Below, piece by piece: positions 1-10,569 of a DNA stretch of 64,000 nt. The translations under genes and the position numbers were made by a program. Numbering within the stretch: position 1 is the stretch's first letter; each line of letters opens with the position of its first letter. The notes under the pieces were generated by a model. It was given only the letters and a program-made list of their open reading frames with translations, had not been told where the DNA came from and did no database searches. Source of the DNA: Perognathus longimembris pacificus (Eukaryota; Chordata; Mammalia; Rodentia; Heteromyidae); assembly GCF_023159225.1 (NCBI RefSeq), contig NC_063177.1:20112673-20176672 (forward strand), written 5' to 3'.

Positions 1-689
1 CTGCAGAGAGAGCATCAGTAAACTTTATATCATAGACATTAACTCCTTCCTTTTCATTTGGAAAAGCTCTACTTCCTCCCTATTTTTATGTTTCAGTTTT
101 ACCTCTTTTCTGGCCCCACTTTAGGAAGATGCCCCAGTCTCTCAAAGAAAGAAACCAAATATCAAAAAGCCACCAACCTCACACACACACATCTTTTCTA
201 TCCATCAGCTTTATGCAAATGAACCAACACACCCACCCTCATTCAGCATGCTCAGAAACAGGAACTGTCTATCTATAGATCAGCCTGATTACAGTTCATT
301 TTTATACAGCTTGAGAAGCGTGAAAAGTCACAGCCCTAAATCCTCAGGCTGATGAGCTCCGCAAGGCACACATTGCACACGTAGCTCTCTCACTTATCCC
401 TGGAGGAAGGGCCTCTATGTGCCCCCAGGAAGCCCCCGTGGGTTTCTTGTCAGTTTATAGGAAAGATTGCTGCTCTGATCACAGTAGACATGGTGGGGGG
501 GGGGCAGGGAGTGGGCATTCTCTGCCCTGCTGCCAGCTTCCTGGGAAAACAGCTTTCCAGCAATAGTCCCAAGCAAGGAGTACCAGCTCTAAAACTCACT
601 AGGGTGAAAGCTTCCTCCTAGCCTGGTCCCAACACCCACTTTCCAAGTATCTCTGGGGCTTCCACTGATACCGTGAAGTAAAAACCCAT
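1..689. other. Unassigned intergenic sequence
   Basis: I see no gene or recognisable repeat except a G run at 494-503. Short frames here have no family resemblance. Confidence 0.4.
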
Positions 690-1180
690 TCATTTATCAA
701 GTGTTTCTAAATGCTTGCTTGGTGTCAATCAATCACTGTTCTAATTGCTTTACAAATACTATTTTTTTTCTTTCTGCTCATACTGGTGCCTGCACTCAAA
801 GCTTGGGTGCTGTTCTTTAGTTGTTGTTGTTGTTTTTTTAATTCAAGGCTGATGCTCTACCGCTTGAGCCATAGTTCCACTTCGAGAATTTTGGCAGGGG
901 GGAGGCGGGAGGTGTTAATTGGAAATGAATCTCATGGAATTTACTGCCCTGGCTGGTTTTGAACCATTATCCTCAGAACCCACTCAGCCTCCGGGATAGC
1001 TAGGATTAGAAGCATGAGCTACCTGTACACAGGCAAATACTATCTCCTAACACTCATCACCAGCCTATGAGGAAACAGAAGGGTCAAGTAGCTTGCCCAA
1101 GGTCACATTGTTTATATAGAATCTTAGTGGAGCCAGAATTCTGACCTGAGCAAATTCTGACTGGCTCCAATCGGATCTAT
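690..1180 (+). repeat. MIR SINE split by a younger SINE
   Basis: The left part (690-762) resembles the MIR head, with CACTGTTCTAATTGCTTTAC. The right part (1044-1180) has the MIR core GAGGAAACAGAAGGGTCAAG and GCTTGCCCAAGGTCACA. A B1-Geo copy separates them. Confidence 0.75.
763..1033 (-). repeat. B1-Geo SINE inside MIR
   Basis: On the + strand this is a T-rich tail, then the reversed Geo module and the reversed 7SL-like head. A 10-bp target duplication, CAAATACTAT, flanks it at 753-762 and 1034-1043. Confidence 0.8.
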
Positions 1181-1818
1181 CTGTCTACAACAATGACAGT
1201 GGAATCAAGACTCTTGGCTATTTGCTTATATGGCACTCATTTGCCCTTCCTCTGCCTACGGCATCTTTTGAAGAATTTGCTTCTGTAGGAGGTTGGTGTG
1301 GGTTTGGTTCCATTCCCAGCTCCCAGAATGGATTTTCACTGGTTTAGGTCAATCAGAATATCCCATTGTCAGCCAACTGCATTGGCTGAGGACAAGCATG
1401 TGGCCACAGAGAGAGTCCTAGGGACTCTGAGGGAGACTTTTCTACAGGCCACTGTGACATGAGGACTTCTTGGTGTGTGTGAGGAAATCACTAGTGAAAC
1501 TGTGTGAACTGCTAGATCAGGCTTTGCCTGAGGCTAATATCATCTCCATATTTTCCATTTGCCTGACACATAGTCGGTGTTCAAGACTAAATACTTGTTT
1601 CATACACAAATTGAAAATCTCTTTATTGGTTAGTACAGTTTGAGTTTCTAAAATTGATAAATGGGAGATCCCTAAATGATGCACATGTACACAGACACAT
1701 ACACAGAGAATCATAAGGGACTATGTATACACAGCACACACAGATTGTAGTCTTGTTAAAATAATATTCCATAGACAAGGAATAAGGTTTTTACCTTCTT
1801 TCACTCTTAGCATCGTAT

Positions 1819-1880
1819 CTTTCCTTCCTTTCTTCCTTCCTCCCTTCTTTCTTCCCTCCCTCCCTCTCTTCCTTCTTTCC
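1819..1880. repeat. Polypyrimidine tract
   Basis: Imperfect (CCTT)n/(CCCT)n adjoining the tail of a minus-strand SINE. Confidence 0.8.
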
Positions 1881-1883
1881 TAT

Positions 1884-2068
1884 TCAGGGTCTCATGTTTG
1901 TTCAGCTTACTTAGCTGGCGCTCCACCACTTGAGCTATGCCTCCAGCCCAACTTTTTGCTGGTTAATTGGAGATAAGAGTCTTGAAGACATTTTTGCTTA
2001 GGTTGGTGTGATCCTCTGGATCTCAGCCTCCTGAGTGTCTAGGATTACAGGCATGGGCCACTAATTCC
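1884..2068 (-). repeat. B1-Geo SINE
   Basis: Reversed Geo fragment (CCACTTGAGCTATG), then GGTTAATTGGAGATAAGAG and the reversed 7SL-like head ending CTAGGATTACAGGCATG. Confidence 0.75.
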
Positions 2069-2636
2069 CTCCACTAGCATCTTACCCTGACAGGCATGGT
2101 TCCCTGGCCTGGGATCTATTTATAATAGCAGAAGGGTTCTTTCAACTGGAGCCTTTTTGAAAGTGACAAGAGGATTTGTTAAGGGTAAGTGAGCCCACAC
2201 TCTGAAAAGAGCCTGAGCTGTAGAGTGTGATACATATTTATAGGCTATGAATTATCAAGTTCTACAGCTGCCAGTAGCAGGCCCTCACTCCCTCAGGCAT
2301 GGTGGTCCTTGGAGCATAGTGGGGGCTGGAGGCAAGCTCTTGCCAGGAAGGACTTGTTTTCTGGATCCCTCTGGTTTTTCCCAGGCCCTCGGAGTTGGTG
2401 GCTTAGGCAGTCTCCCTCCTTTAACTATGTTATTAAAGCTAGTCACTTGGTACAGTGCTTAATGCTCAGTCTTAAGAACCCATTTCCTGTCCGAGGGCTC
2501 TCCCTGCCTCTGTGTGTTACCCAAGGGCCTTGAGTTCACCTTCGTGTGCATGGTAGCTATAGCACAAGGCACCTTTTCTACCAATGACCTCTTGGGGAAT
2601 CACTCCTCACTGGGGTCCAGCCTGAAAATGATTGTT

Positions 2637-3255
2637 GTGTAAGGTTCGCCAGAAAGGCACCACATGGTTCAGGTAGAAAAGAGTTTATTGTTGGGCTGGG
2701 AATATGGCCTAGTGGCAAGAGAGCTTGCCTCGTATACATGAAGCCCTGGGTTCAATTCCCCAGTACCACATATATGGAAAATGGCCAGAAGTGGCACTGT
2801 GGCTCAAGTGGCAGAGTGCTAGCCTTGAGCTAAAGGAAGCCAGGGACAGTGCTCAGGCCCTGAGTTCAAGGCCCAGGACTGGCAAAAAAAAAAAAAGAAA
2901 AGAGTTTATTGTGGGGAGAGCAAACTGCAGCCTGTACAAGATGGAATGGTGTGGAGGCAGATGGGAAGGAAGAAGAGAAAAAGAGAGAAAGAGAGGAGGG
3001 GACTCGTGTTGGGCCGGATTATACAGGGAAAGGCAGGAGGCAGGACCACAGCTGATACAGAAGTGATCTCAGAGCCTGGGGAACCTTTTACTGTTGAAGG
3101 AAAGTGTGACCAGGGCAGTTCAGGAAATGACCTCAGTGGATGAGGATGTGACCTCAGCCGTGAGTCCTTTGCTGACTCACAGTCAGGAGATTGACAGTTA
3201 GGTGATTCTGGTTTAAGGCAGGTGAAGAAGTGGGGAGTGGCAGTTGTTCCCAGCA
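2637..3255 (-). mobile_element. Possible degenerate LTR interrupted by a SINE
   Basis: The sequence begins TGTAAGGTTCGCC and contains GAGTTTATTG (a reverse-complement AATAAA region), followed by a GA-rich stretch and dinucleotide-poor DNA, the arrangement seen in the minus-strand C LTRs of this window. The right boundary is not clear. No partner LTR is visible nearby. Confidence 0.35.
2692..2895 (+). repeat. IDL-Geo SINE, full length
   Basis: A textbook copy: ID-like monomer with A-box-like TGGCCTAGTGGCAAGAG and B-box-like GGTTCAATTCC, then the Geo monomer ending AGGACTGGC and an A tail. A perfect 17-bp target duplication, AGAAAAGAGTTTATTGT, flanks it at 2675-2691 and 2896-2912. Confidence 0.93.
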
Positions 3256-3394
3256 GACCTGATACTTTGGCTTTTCAGAAACAAAGGAGCAGACAAGGAA
3301 GTCATTGCTTCCCAAATCAAAAGTTCAGGGCTATTTTGACAGAACACACATGCATAAGACAACAAAGTGAGGTACTAAACATCTTATTTATTTA

Positions 3395-3630
3395 TGTTTT
3401 GTCCATCCTGGGGCTTGAACTATGGGCCTGTGCGCTGTCCCTGAGCGCTTCAGCTCAAGGCTAGTGCTCTACCACCTTGAACCATAGCTCCACTTTTCAA
3501 TTTTCTGGTAGTTAATTGGAGATAAGAGTCTCACAACCTTTCCTACTCAGGCTGGTTTTGAACTGTGATCCTCAGATCTCAACCTCCTGAGTAGCTGGGA
3601 TTACAGGCATGAACCGCCATCATCCAGCTA
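3395..3630 (-). repeat. B1-Geo SINE
   Basis: Reversed Geo module (GGGGCTTGAACTATGGGCCTG), linker TTAATTGGAGATAAGAG and reversed 7SL-like head are all present and continuous. Confidence 0.85.
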
Positions 3631-3639
3631 GTCGTTTGT

Positions 3640-3840
3640 TCTTTTTTCTTTGCTATGTAATATTACATTATATAAATAGATCACAATTTGTTTAGCTACT
3701 GTGCTTTTGTTGAACACCTGAGTAATTTCTGGTTTTATTTTGAACAAAGCGATTATAGACATCTTTTTACATTTTCATGCATAAGCATTTATTTCTATTG
3801 CACGTGTGGAAGTGAGTTCTCTGTATTTTCTCGCCTTTGT
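3640..3840 (-). repeat. Old L1 3'-end fragment
   Basis: The run from TAATATTACATTATATAAATAG to the GTGTGGAAGTG block follows the order of the well-known L1M 3' region in reverse. Divergence is high, so the call is tentative. Confidence 0.5.
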
Positions 3841-3849
3841 GATTTTTTT

Positions 3850-4110
3850 TTTTCACTACTAAGGATTTAGAACCTTGAACTTGCTAGGCTGGCACCCACT
3901 CTACAGCTCCAGCCATTTTTTCACTGGTTATTTTTAGGATACTATCCCACATTCTGCCCATACACGCCTCTGAACCTCAATCCACCTACTTTAGGCTTCT
4001 TGTTTGTTTCCAGGATCACAGATTTACACTACCATGTGGCTTAAGTGGTAGAGAGTCAGGTGTGAGCAGAAAAATCCAAGCAAGAGTTTAAGGCCCTGAA
4101 TTTAGAGCCC
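3850..4110. repeat. SINE fragments
   Basis: Degraded reversed B1-like sequence, then a + strand Geo fragment (GTGGCTTAAGTGGTAGAGAG) that leads into the CA microsatellite. Confidence 0.5.
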
Positions 4111-4119
4111 CACTATGGG

Positions 4120-4121
<2 letters not shown>

Positions 4122-4174
<53 letters not shown>
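4122..4174. repeat. (CA)n microsatellite
   Basis: About 26 uninterrupted CA units after a Geo fragment, the usual position of an expanded SINE tail in this window. Confidence 0.95.
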
Positions 4175-4179
4175 CTATA

Positions 4180-5535
4180 GGATGGCAGGAAGCTAGTCTG
4201 TGAGCTGAGTTCATGACCCACAACACAGCCAAAGCAAAGCACCCGAGTGCAAATAGTTTAGTAGAAAGCCTCAGTAAGGATGTAGGAAGGGAGACAGGGA
4301 AGGAAAAGCAGCGGGAAAGGAGCCTGATCCCATGAGTTACTGTTGTGGCCAACTGAATCTTAATCTTCCTGGACAACTGGGAATGCCAGTGTGACCTTGT
4401 CCTGGGGGAAAGGGAGGGAGGCACGTGATGCCCCCCTCCCCCAGGCATTGGTCTGGTGCTGCTGATGGGATGTAAATTCATCAACACACAGTCTCACCTG
4501 TGGGGAAAGCCCTGGGACCAGGAAGCAGCCAGTAGTAAGAAGAGGCCTGGGGGCTGTGGCCACTACTGCTGACCAATCCTTCGGCCCCTGGGAGGAGGGT
4601 TGTAGTAAAGCACCTGTCGGGAGGCAGTGAGAATTCAACAGGTGGCTAACCCTACAGGAAGGATTGTGGAGAGGGCCTTCAGGGCCTCTTTGCACCTTGG
4701 TATTGGAAAGGGCATCTCTGGAGAGCCCCTCTGGACTTATGGAAAGGACTAGAAGGTGGGACCAGAGTACCTTTCCCAGAGCCTGTGTTCTGAAGGAGGC
4801 AGGTATGGAAAAGCAGAGAAATGTGTTCTGTGACATGCATGCGTGTTGGCTCTGCCCAGCTCAGTGACTGGCCAGCAGCTTCTGCACACACCCTACCCCA
4901 TACATGCCTGCTTTGCATTCATGAAAGCCAGTTCCAAAGTTTTCCCTAATCCCAGGCCTCAATCCAGCCTCTGATCTTCTCTTGGTCCTTGGATCATCTC
5001 TATCCCTGTACCCACCCCTCTCTCTACCATGTGACCCAGTCATGACCTCCTCCCACACCCCAGCATGCTGTGCTGTCTGCCTCATCTTGCCAGCCTGGCA
5101 TGTCTCCCAGAAAGGCTGCCCTTGGCTTGTCCTATTTTCTTTCTCTCCCTAATTTGATGCTGACATTGACAGATAAAGACAAAGAGACAGCCAAACCCCA
5201 GCCGGGGACCAGTGGGGAGCAGTCAGATAGCAGCAGGTTCCTCTCTAGACCAGGGGAGGGCAGACTTAGTAGATCCCATGGGCTGGAGCTGTTTGGCCAA
5301 TGGGAAGGCCCCAACCTCGAGGGCTGGGACTCCCAGCCTACAGTTTCTTGGGAGGAGAGAAAAACAAGAAGAGATAAAGAGAAAACCTAAAGTTCTATCA
5401 AGATGAGATGTCAGAATTCAGTGTTCCACATGCAGGACCCATGGCTGGGATGAGGGAAGAAGTCCTGGGAGAACGCCTTCCTGTGTTCCCCATTCCACCT
5501 CCATCTGCCCAACTAAAGCAATCCGCTAAAATTCC
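4180..5535. other. Unique intergenic sequence
   Basis: Several open frames of 60-158 codons overlap on both strands, but none shows a recognisable family, splice pattern or consistent codon use. I see no interspersed repeat of a known type. Confidence 0.4.
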
Positions 5536-5549
5536 TTAATCCTTGATTT

Positions 5550-5760
5550 AAGTTATTTATTTATTTAGTGTAAGCACTCAAGCTTGAACTCAGGGCCTTG
5601 TGTTCTTGTTCAGCCTTTTTACACAAAGCTAGTGCTCTACCACTCAAGCCACACCTCGACTTCCAGCCTTTGCTGATCTGTGTGCATGTGCTGGCTTTGA
5701 ACCTTGATCCTCAGCCTCCTGATTAGGTGGGATTCTGGGTGTAAACCACCAGTACTTGGC
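5550..5760 (-). repeat. B1-Geo SINE with clean target duplication
   Basis: Reversed Geo and 7SL-like parts. A perfect 13-bp duplication, TAATCCTTGATTT, lies at 5537-5549 and 5761-5773. Confidence 0.88.
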
Positions 5761-5825
5761 TAATCCTTGATTTTCAACATCTTATCAGGGCACTCTATGT
5801 CATCAAATACTAAATTTTCTGCACA

Positions 5826-6055
5826 TTGGGAGGGGAGAGTGGTACTGAGACTTGAACCCTAGGGCCTACCAAATGTGAGGCAAGTTCTTTAATCACTGAA
5901 GTGCCCAGGACCCTTTTGTTTGCATTGTTTTTGAGCCGGGGGGCCGGGGGGTGTCTCTATAACTTTGCCCTGGCTTGTCTTGAACTCATAATCTTCCTGC
6001 TTCCATCTCTCAAGTATCTGGGATTACAGGTGTGTTCTACCATGCCTGGCTTCCA
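5826..6055 (-). repeat. ID-like and B1-like fragments
   Basis: A reversed ID-type segment (CTTGAACCCTAGGGCCTACC) is followed by a reversed B1 monomer ending GGGATTACAGGTGTGTTCTAC. Confidence 0.7.
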
Positions 6056-6069
6056 GCACATACAGCACA

Positions 6070-6730
6070 TACTTGAAAAGAAGAAGTAGATTTTTCATGA
6101 AGGAAAAATTCCAGCTAAGCTGTTCATTGATATGGTGGCTACTTGAATGCCCTTTATTGATTGTAGTGGAAACAGAACCTGAGCACCCACCAAGAGAGCT
6201 TATGGATATAAGAGGACACCCCTGCAGTCTTGACATGACCAGAGTTTAGCAGTTTCCAACTTGCTGGCTGCCTGCCCTGGTCAGTAATGACTTTGCCTTA
6301 GGAGAAGCACCCAGTCTCAGACTCTTTTAATTCACATCTTTTTCTAATGAGCCTTTATCTAAATGCAAATGCTATTCCAACTTTCTGATTAGGATATTAT
6401 ACAGTCATGACGTGTGATTTTCTTTCTGACTTGTGTTTCTTTGGCAAGTTTGCCCGTTGCTTGATGCTGGGATGGGAGCAGGCAGGAGGAGCTGTCTGTG
6501 GGGGCAAGGGCGACCTCTGACAAGTTTTCAGGGATGGGAAGATGTTGGCTTTTTCTCATCGTGGGGAAACAGTGGTAGTGGAGGGTAGCGTGTGGTAGGG
6601 GTGTGATATTCATACCCTAAAATTATTTTTTCTGAAATATGTTGATTGCTAAATTTGGCTCTGTTTGTGGGGTTGGGTGGAATTTTCCTTAAAGTAAGAA
6701 AGCAGGACACCCTTGGGAATTTGTTTTATT
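6070..6730. other. Unique intergenic sequence
   Basis: No gene or clear repeat is seen. A moderately AT-rich stretch with no long open frame. Confidence 0.4.
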
Positions 6731-6732
6731 TT

Positions 6733-6862
6733 TGAATTGGTTTTATTTTTATGAGCCAGGGTCTCACTATGTTGCTCAGTCTGGCTTCCAATTTGTCACC
6801 TTTCTGCCTCGGCCTCCTGAGTGCTGGGATTATAGGTGTGCACCACCATGCTGTCCTGGGAA
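6733..6862 (-). repeat. B1 SINE monomer
   Basis: Reversed 7SL-derived sequence: GTCTCACTATGTTGC ... CCTCCTGAGTGCTGGGATTA. It lacks the Geo module. Confidence 0.85.
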
Positions 6863-7197
6863 AGTGTGGTACTGTATTCAGTTTCCACATGATGTGGAAG
6901 ATCATTCAGGTAAAGTCTGACTCAGAGAAACAGCTCCTGGAATCCAGCTTTCCTGCTTGCTTACTGTGCCACCTTGAGCAATGAGGCCACCCCTTTGGAC
7001 CTCTAGGTCCTCAACTGAACCACACTAAGTGCTAGGATTGTTGGGGGACTGACTGTCATGAGTTATCACTTATAAAGTGTATAGAATGGAAAGCTGGGCA
7101 TTGGTGGCTCATGTCTGTAATCCTAGCTACTCAGGAGGCTGAGATTGGAGGATCTCAATGTGAAGCCAGCCCAGGCAGGAAAATCAGTGAGATTCTT

Positions 7198-7635
7198 TTT
7201 TTTTTTTTTTTTTTCAAATTTTTATTATCAAACTGATGTACAGAGAGGTTACAGTTTCATACATTAGGCATTGGATACATTTCTTGTACTGTTTGTTACC
7301 TTGTCCCTCAAACCCCCCTCCTTCCTCCTCCTTTCCCTCCCCCCCCCTCCGGAGGTGTTCAGTTCACTTACACCAAACAGTTTTTTTTTTTTTTTTTTTT
7401 GGCCCGTCCTGGGCCTTGGACTCAGGGCCTAAGCACTGTCCCTGGCTTCTTCCCGCTCAAGGCTAGCACTCTGCCACTTGAGCCACAGCGCCGCTTCTGG
7501 CCATTTTCTGTATATGTGGTGCTGGGGAATCGAACCTAGGGCCTCGGGTATACCGAGGCAGGCACTCTTGCCACTAGGCTATATCCCCAGCCCCTCAAAC
7601 AGTTTTGCAAGTATTGCTTTTGTAGTTGTTTGTCT
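7198..7635 (-). mobile_element. Truncated L1 3' end, inserted in a SINE
   Basis: On the + strand it starts with a T run and TTTTTATTATCAAACTGATG, the reversed 3' terminus of a rodent L1. The duplication AGTGAGATTCTT lies at 7186-7197 and 7636-7647. It is 5'-truncated and is itself interrupted by an IDL-Geo SINE. Confidence 0.85.
7385..7595 (-). repeat. IDL-Geo SINE nested in the L1 fragment
   Basis: Full-length reversed copy. The duplication CAAACAGTTTT at 7374-7384 and 7596-7606 (the T run makes the exact edge uncertain) shows it entered after the L1. Confidence 0.9.
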
Positions 7636-7786
7636 AGTGAGATTCTTATCTCCTATAAAAACGACTAAAAATAAAATCCAGAAGAGATGCTGTGGTTCAA
7701 ATGCTAGAGCACTAGCCTTGAGCAGAAGAAGCTCAGGAACAGAGCCCAGACCCAAAGTTCAAGCCTCAGGACCAGAAAAAAAAAAA

Positions 7787-7886
7787 AGATTCAAAGCCAG
7801 TCCAGGCAGGAAAAGTCTCAAAGTCTCAGCATCAAAAAGCCAGAAGTAGAGCTGTGGTTCAAGTGGTAGAGTGCCACAATTAAATT
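7787..7886 (+). repeat. B1-Geo fragment
   Basis: Middle and start of the Geo part only (AAAAGCCAGAAGTAGAGC, GTGGTTCAAGTGGTAGAG). Confidence 0.65.
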
Positions 7887-7904
7887 TTTAAAAGATTAAT
7901 AAAA

Positions 7905-8107
7905 GGGCCTTGGAATGTGGCTTAGTGGTGAGTGCTTGCCTACCATGCATGAGGTCCTGGGTTCGATTCCTCAGCACCACATAAACAGAAAAAGCTGGAA
8001 GTGGCACTGTGGCTCAAGCAGTAGAGTGCTAGCCTTGAGCAAAAAGAAGCTCAGGGACAGTGCCCAGGCCCTATGTTCAAGCCCCAGGATTGGCAGGGGG
8101 GAAAAAA
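7905..8107 (+). repeat. IDL-Geo SINE
   Basis: Older variant (GGAATGTGGCTTAGTGG). A 14-bp duplication, AAAGATTAATAAAA, at 7891-7904 and 8108-8121. Confidence 0.92.
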
Positions 8108-8157
8108 AAAGATTAATAAAATTTAACTTAAATTTTGTTTTAAAAAATGATTTTCAC

Positions 8158-8371
8158 GGGCTGGGAATATGGCCTAGTGGCAAGAGTGCTTACCTCCTAC
8201 ACATGAAGCTCTTGGTTCTATTCCCCAGCACCACATATATGGAAAACGGCCAGAAGGGGCGCTGTGGCTCAGGTGGCAGAGTGCTAGCCTTGAGTGGGAA
8301 GAAGCCAGGGACGGTGCTCAGGCCCTGAGTCCAAGGCCCAAGACTGGCCAAAATAACAAAAAACAAAAAAC
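8158..8371 (+). repeat. IDL-Geo SINE
   Basis: Young-looking copy 50 bases after the previous one. A 14-bp duplication, AAAATGATTTTCAC, at 8144-8157 and 8372-8385. Confidence 0.93.
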
Positions 8372-8432
8372 AAAATGATTTTCACCATGTGGTCTGCTCT
8401 GTATTCTGATGGAATTTGGAGGAAATTGAAGT

Positions 8433-8433
<1 letters not shown>

Positions 8434-8475
<42 letters not shown>
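8434..8475. repeat. (TG)n microsatellite
   Basis: About 20 TG units. Confidence 0.95.
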
Positions 8476-8478
<3 letters not shown>

Positions 8479-8479
8479 G

Positions 8480-8955
8480 GGTGGGGGGATCAGTATTTTA
8501 TTAGTGTGGTTCTGGTTGCAAGCAACAAAAATGGACTTTCATGAACGTTACACACAAAAGGTGGGCTGCTAATGCTGAGGTGGGGGCTCATTGCAAAAAG
8601 TGCTCTGGGGGTTGCTCTGGAGTACAGTGATGGGAGCTAGACATCCACCAGCAGGGAGCTAGGAATCACTGCAGAAAATCAGGAAAGGAAGGTCAAGTAA
8701 TATAAAGAGGAGAAATAGGATGCTTGATATCAAGCCAAGATAATAAATAAAGGACCACTGTAGATGGTGTAAGAATCTTAGATTAGATCCTTTTTTTCGG
8801 TTGTTGAATAATTCAGGATGGCATCCATCATCAGTAGCCCAATGATTTGTGGGGTGATATACCTCTGAAGTACACTTCTCAACTTAAGGTGTCTCCTGTT
8901 TTCCATCCTTTCCTCTTCATCTCTGTTTCTTTTCTTCCTTCTTTCCTTCCTTCCT
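8480..8955. other. Unassigned sequence with a CCTT tract
   Basis: No gene is seen. A pyrimidine tract (8935-8958) adjoins the left edge of LTR A1. Confidence 0.4.
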
Positions 8956-9322
8956 TTCTGTAATGGAGTCCTCCCAAAGGAGGGGATTCCCATCAGAAAT
9001 GTAATGGGGTCTGAGGGGGGGGGGGAATCCCCATCCCTCCAAGAGTCCACCACTCAGAGACAGTCTCAAGTAAAAAGATGGATTTACTGGGGAACTAAAA
9101 AGCGAACTGACTGTCCAGGGCTGTAGCCCAGACTCAGGAGCTGGAACAATGGGCCCCGAGCCATGCTCGGGGCCAGGTTATAAAGCAAACACCACATGGT
9201 CAGGCCTGCCACACGCAGGTGGCCAATGAGGTCACAACACTTACAGAGCATGCCAGGTCACACACAGGTGGCCAATGGGGTTACAATCTGCTTCATAGCA
9301 ACTGTCTGAACCAACCTATTGT

Positions 9323-10283
9323 GTTGTGGTTTTTTGTGTGAGAAGTGTTAAATAGTCTTTATTTGACATTTATACATAAGCCACACTAAAATATCTTTCA
9401 ATAAGTAAAAAGCAGATTTCAGAGACAGGGAATTGTAATTAAATTGGCTTAGTCAAGACCAAAAATATAGACATTGCTTCCTCATCTTCAACCACTGCCT
9501 TTAACAAGTTAATGATCACAAATTCAAACAGGTTAATTTTGCTTGATTATAAGACAGTGAAGGGATTTCCCCCCATGTTTAAAATGTTCTCATAATTAGC
9601 TATATAAATCTGAATATAAAACCAATCTGACAGATTTGGAAATAGTATTCCCTAACTTGTTGAAAAATTGAACATTAGTAAGTCCAATGATATCACAGAA
9701 AGGGGAACAAATGACAGTAGTTTTTTTTTTTTTGAAGATCACATTCACTTAACCATAAGCCAGTTCTACTTAAATCAGGACTGCCCAAAAATATTCTGCC
9801 AGCCATTCATGATATGAAATCTGGTATTAGAGATCAATTGAATTATGGTACACATTAAAAAGCCATGAGACATTTGTTTTGCAATAAATAAATAAGGCAG
9901 TGGCTATTACTCATTTGTAGCTTTTTTGAGGTAAGCTATCAAGTCTGCCCTGTCTCCCTTCTTCTTAATGCCAGCGAAGATAATTTTTGTTCCTGGGATG
10001 TACTTTTTGGGATTCTCCAAGTACTCCATCAGTGTATCCTCTCCCCAGGTGATTCCTTTGTTCTTACTGGCATCTGTGTAAGTGAATCCAGCTGCTTGAC
10101 CTGTCTTCCGACCAAACAGACCATGGAGATTAGGCCCAGTCTTGTGCTTGCCTTCCTTTTTAATGGTGTGGCACTGGGCACACTTCTGAACAAAAATCTT
10201 CTTGCCTTTCTCAACATCACCCATTTTAAATTCACTCCTCCGTCGCTACTACAGCAGCTCGAAAGCCAGACGTCCTGCTCTCT
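9323..10283 (-). mobile_element. Full-length processed CYCS cDNA insertion
   Basis: The insertion includes the 5' UTR (10225 to about 10283), the coding frame, a 3' UTR recognisably like that of CYCS, an AATAAA (minus strand) at about 9358-9363 and a decayed A-rich tail next to 9323. It is flanked by a perfect 12-bp target duplication, CCAACCTATTGT, at 9311-9322 and 10284-10295, the signature of L1-mediated retroposition. Confidence 0.93.
9907..10224 (-). pseudogene. CYCS: Cytochrome c (somatic) retrocopy, frame intact
   Basis: An intronless 105-codon frame begins [11 protein letters not shown] and ends KKATNE, with the heme attachment motif CAQCH at residues 15-19. The parent gene has an intron within the coding region, so this is a retrocopy. 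Compared with the mouse-like sequence I remember it carries, in mature numbering, V20I, E21K, G23E, S47T, N52S, M80I and E90D. Met80 is the axial heme ligand, and the window reads GTKIIF at that place, so a protein from this frame could not form normal cytochrome c. No stop or frameshift is present, which suggests a fairly young copy. Expression is not indicated by the sequence; it sits inside an LTR. Confidence 0.93.
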
Positions 10284-10569
10284 CCAACCTATTGTTTTAG
10301 TTAGACTTGGTGCATGGATTTGGCAGGGCTCACATGATGCAGGCAGATATGCCTACTCTTGGGAGGGCACAGGTTTAACCCTGACCTTTCCACAACTCAG
10401 GTGGCCAAGCAGTTTAAGGGGAACTTCCCTGGATAGGATGGGGGAGATCTTAGCAAAGATGGAGTCAACTTCTGCTCTCTTTAATCTGAGATAGAGTCTA
10501 TCTGACACCCCTCAACAGCCAATGATGGCACTGGCCAGATCCAACCTCCATATTATACTTTCCTTCTTT

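Larger units (their letters stand above)
7090..7784 (+). repeat. B1-Geo SINE split by an L1 insertion
   Basis: The head (7090-7197) and the Geo tail (7636-7784, ending in an A run) are one SINE. They are separated by a 3' L1 fragment bounded by a perfect 12-bp target duplication. Confidence 0.88.
8959..10557 (-). mobile_element. Solo LTR A1, split by the CYCS retrocopy
   Basis: The LTR reads TGTAATGG... to ...CCATATTATA on the + strand; its sense is minus, since the + strand shows TTTACT/TTTATTGG (decayed AATAAA) and GGTTATAAAG (TATA region). It is homologous to A2 at 28921-29565 on both sides of the CYCS insertion. The flanks are CTTTC on both sides (8954-8958 and 10558-10562), a possible 5-bp target duplication, weakened because both lie in C/T-rich DNA. 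Confidence 0.8.

Noticed and set aside
2692..2780. tRNA gene suggested by A-box and B-box matches
   Set aside because: The boxes belong to the ID-like SINE monomer; no cloverleaf with a proper acceptor stem is formed.
2725..3066. Recurrent 'PRIHEALGSIPQHHI'-type peptides in many open frames
   Set aside because: These are translations of the IDL-Geo SINE and recur at every copy; they are not genes.
4360..4836. 158-codon minus-strand frame
   Set aside because: Overlaps several other frames of similar size on both strands and has no recognisable motif.
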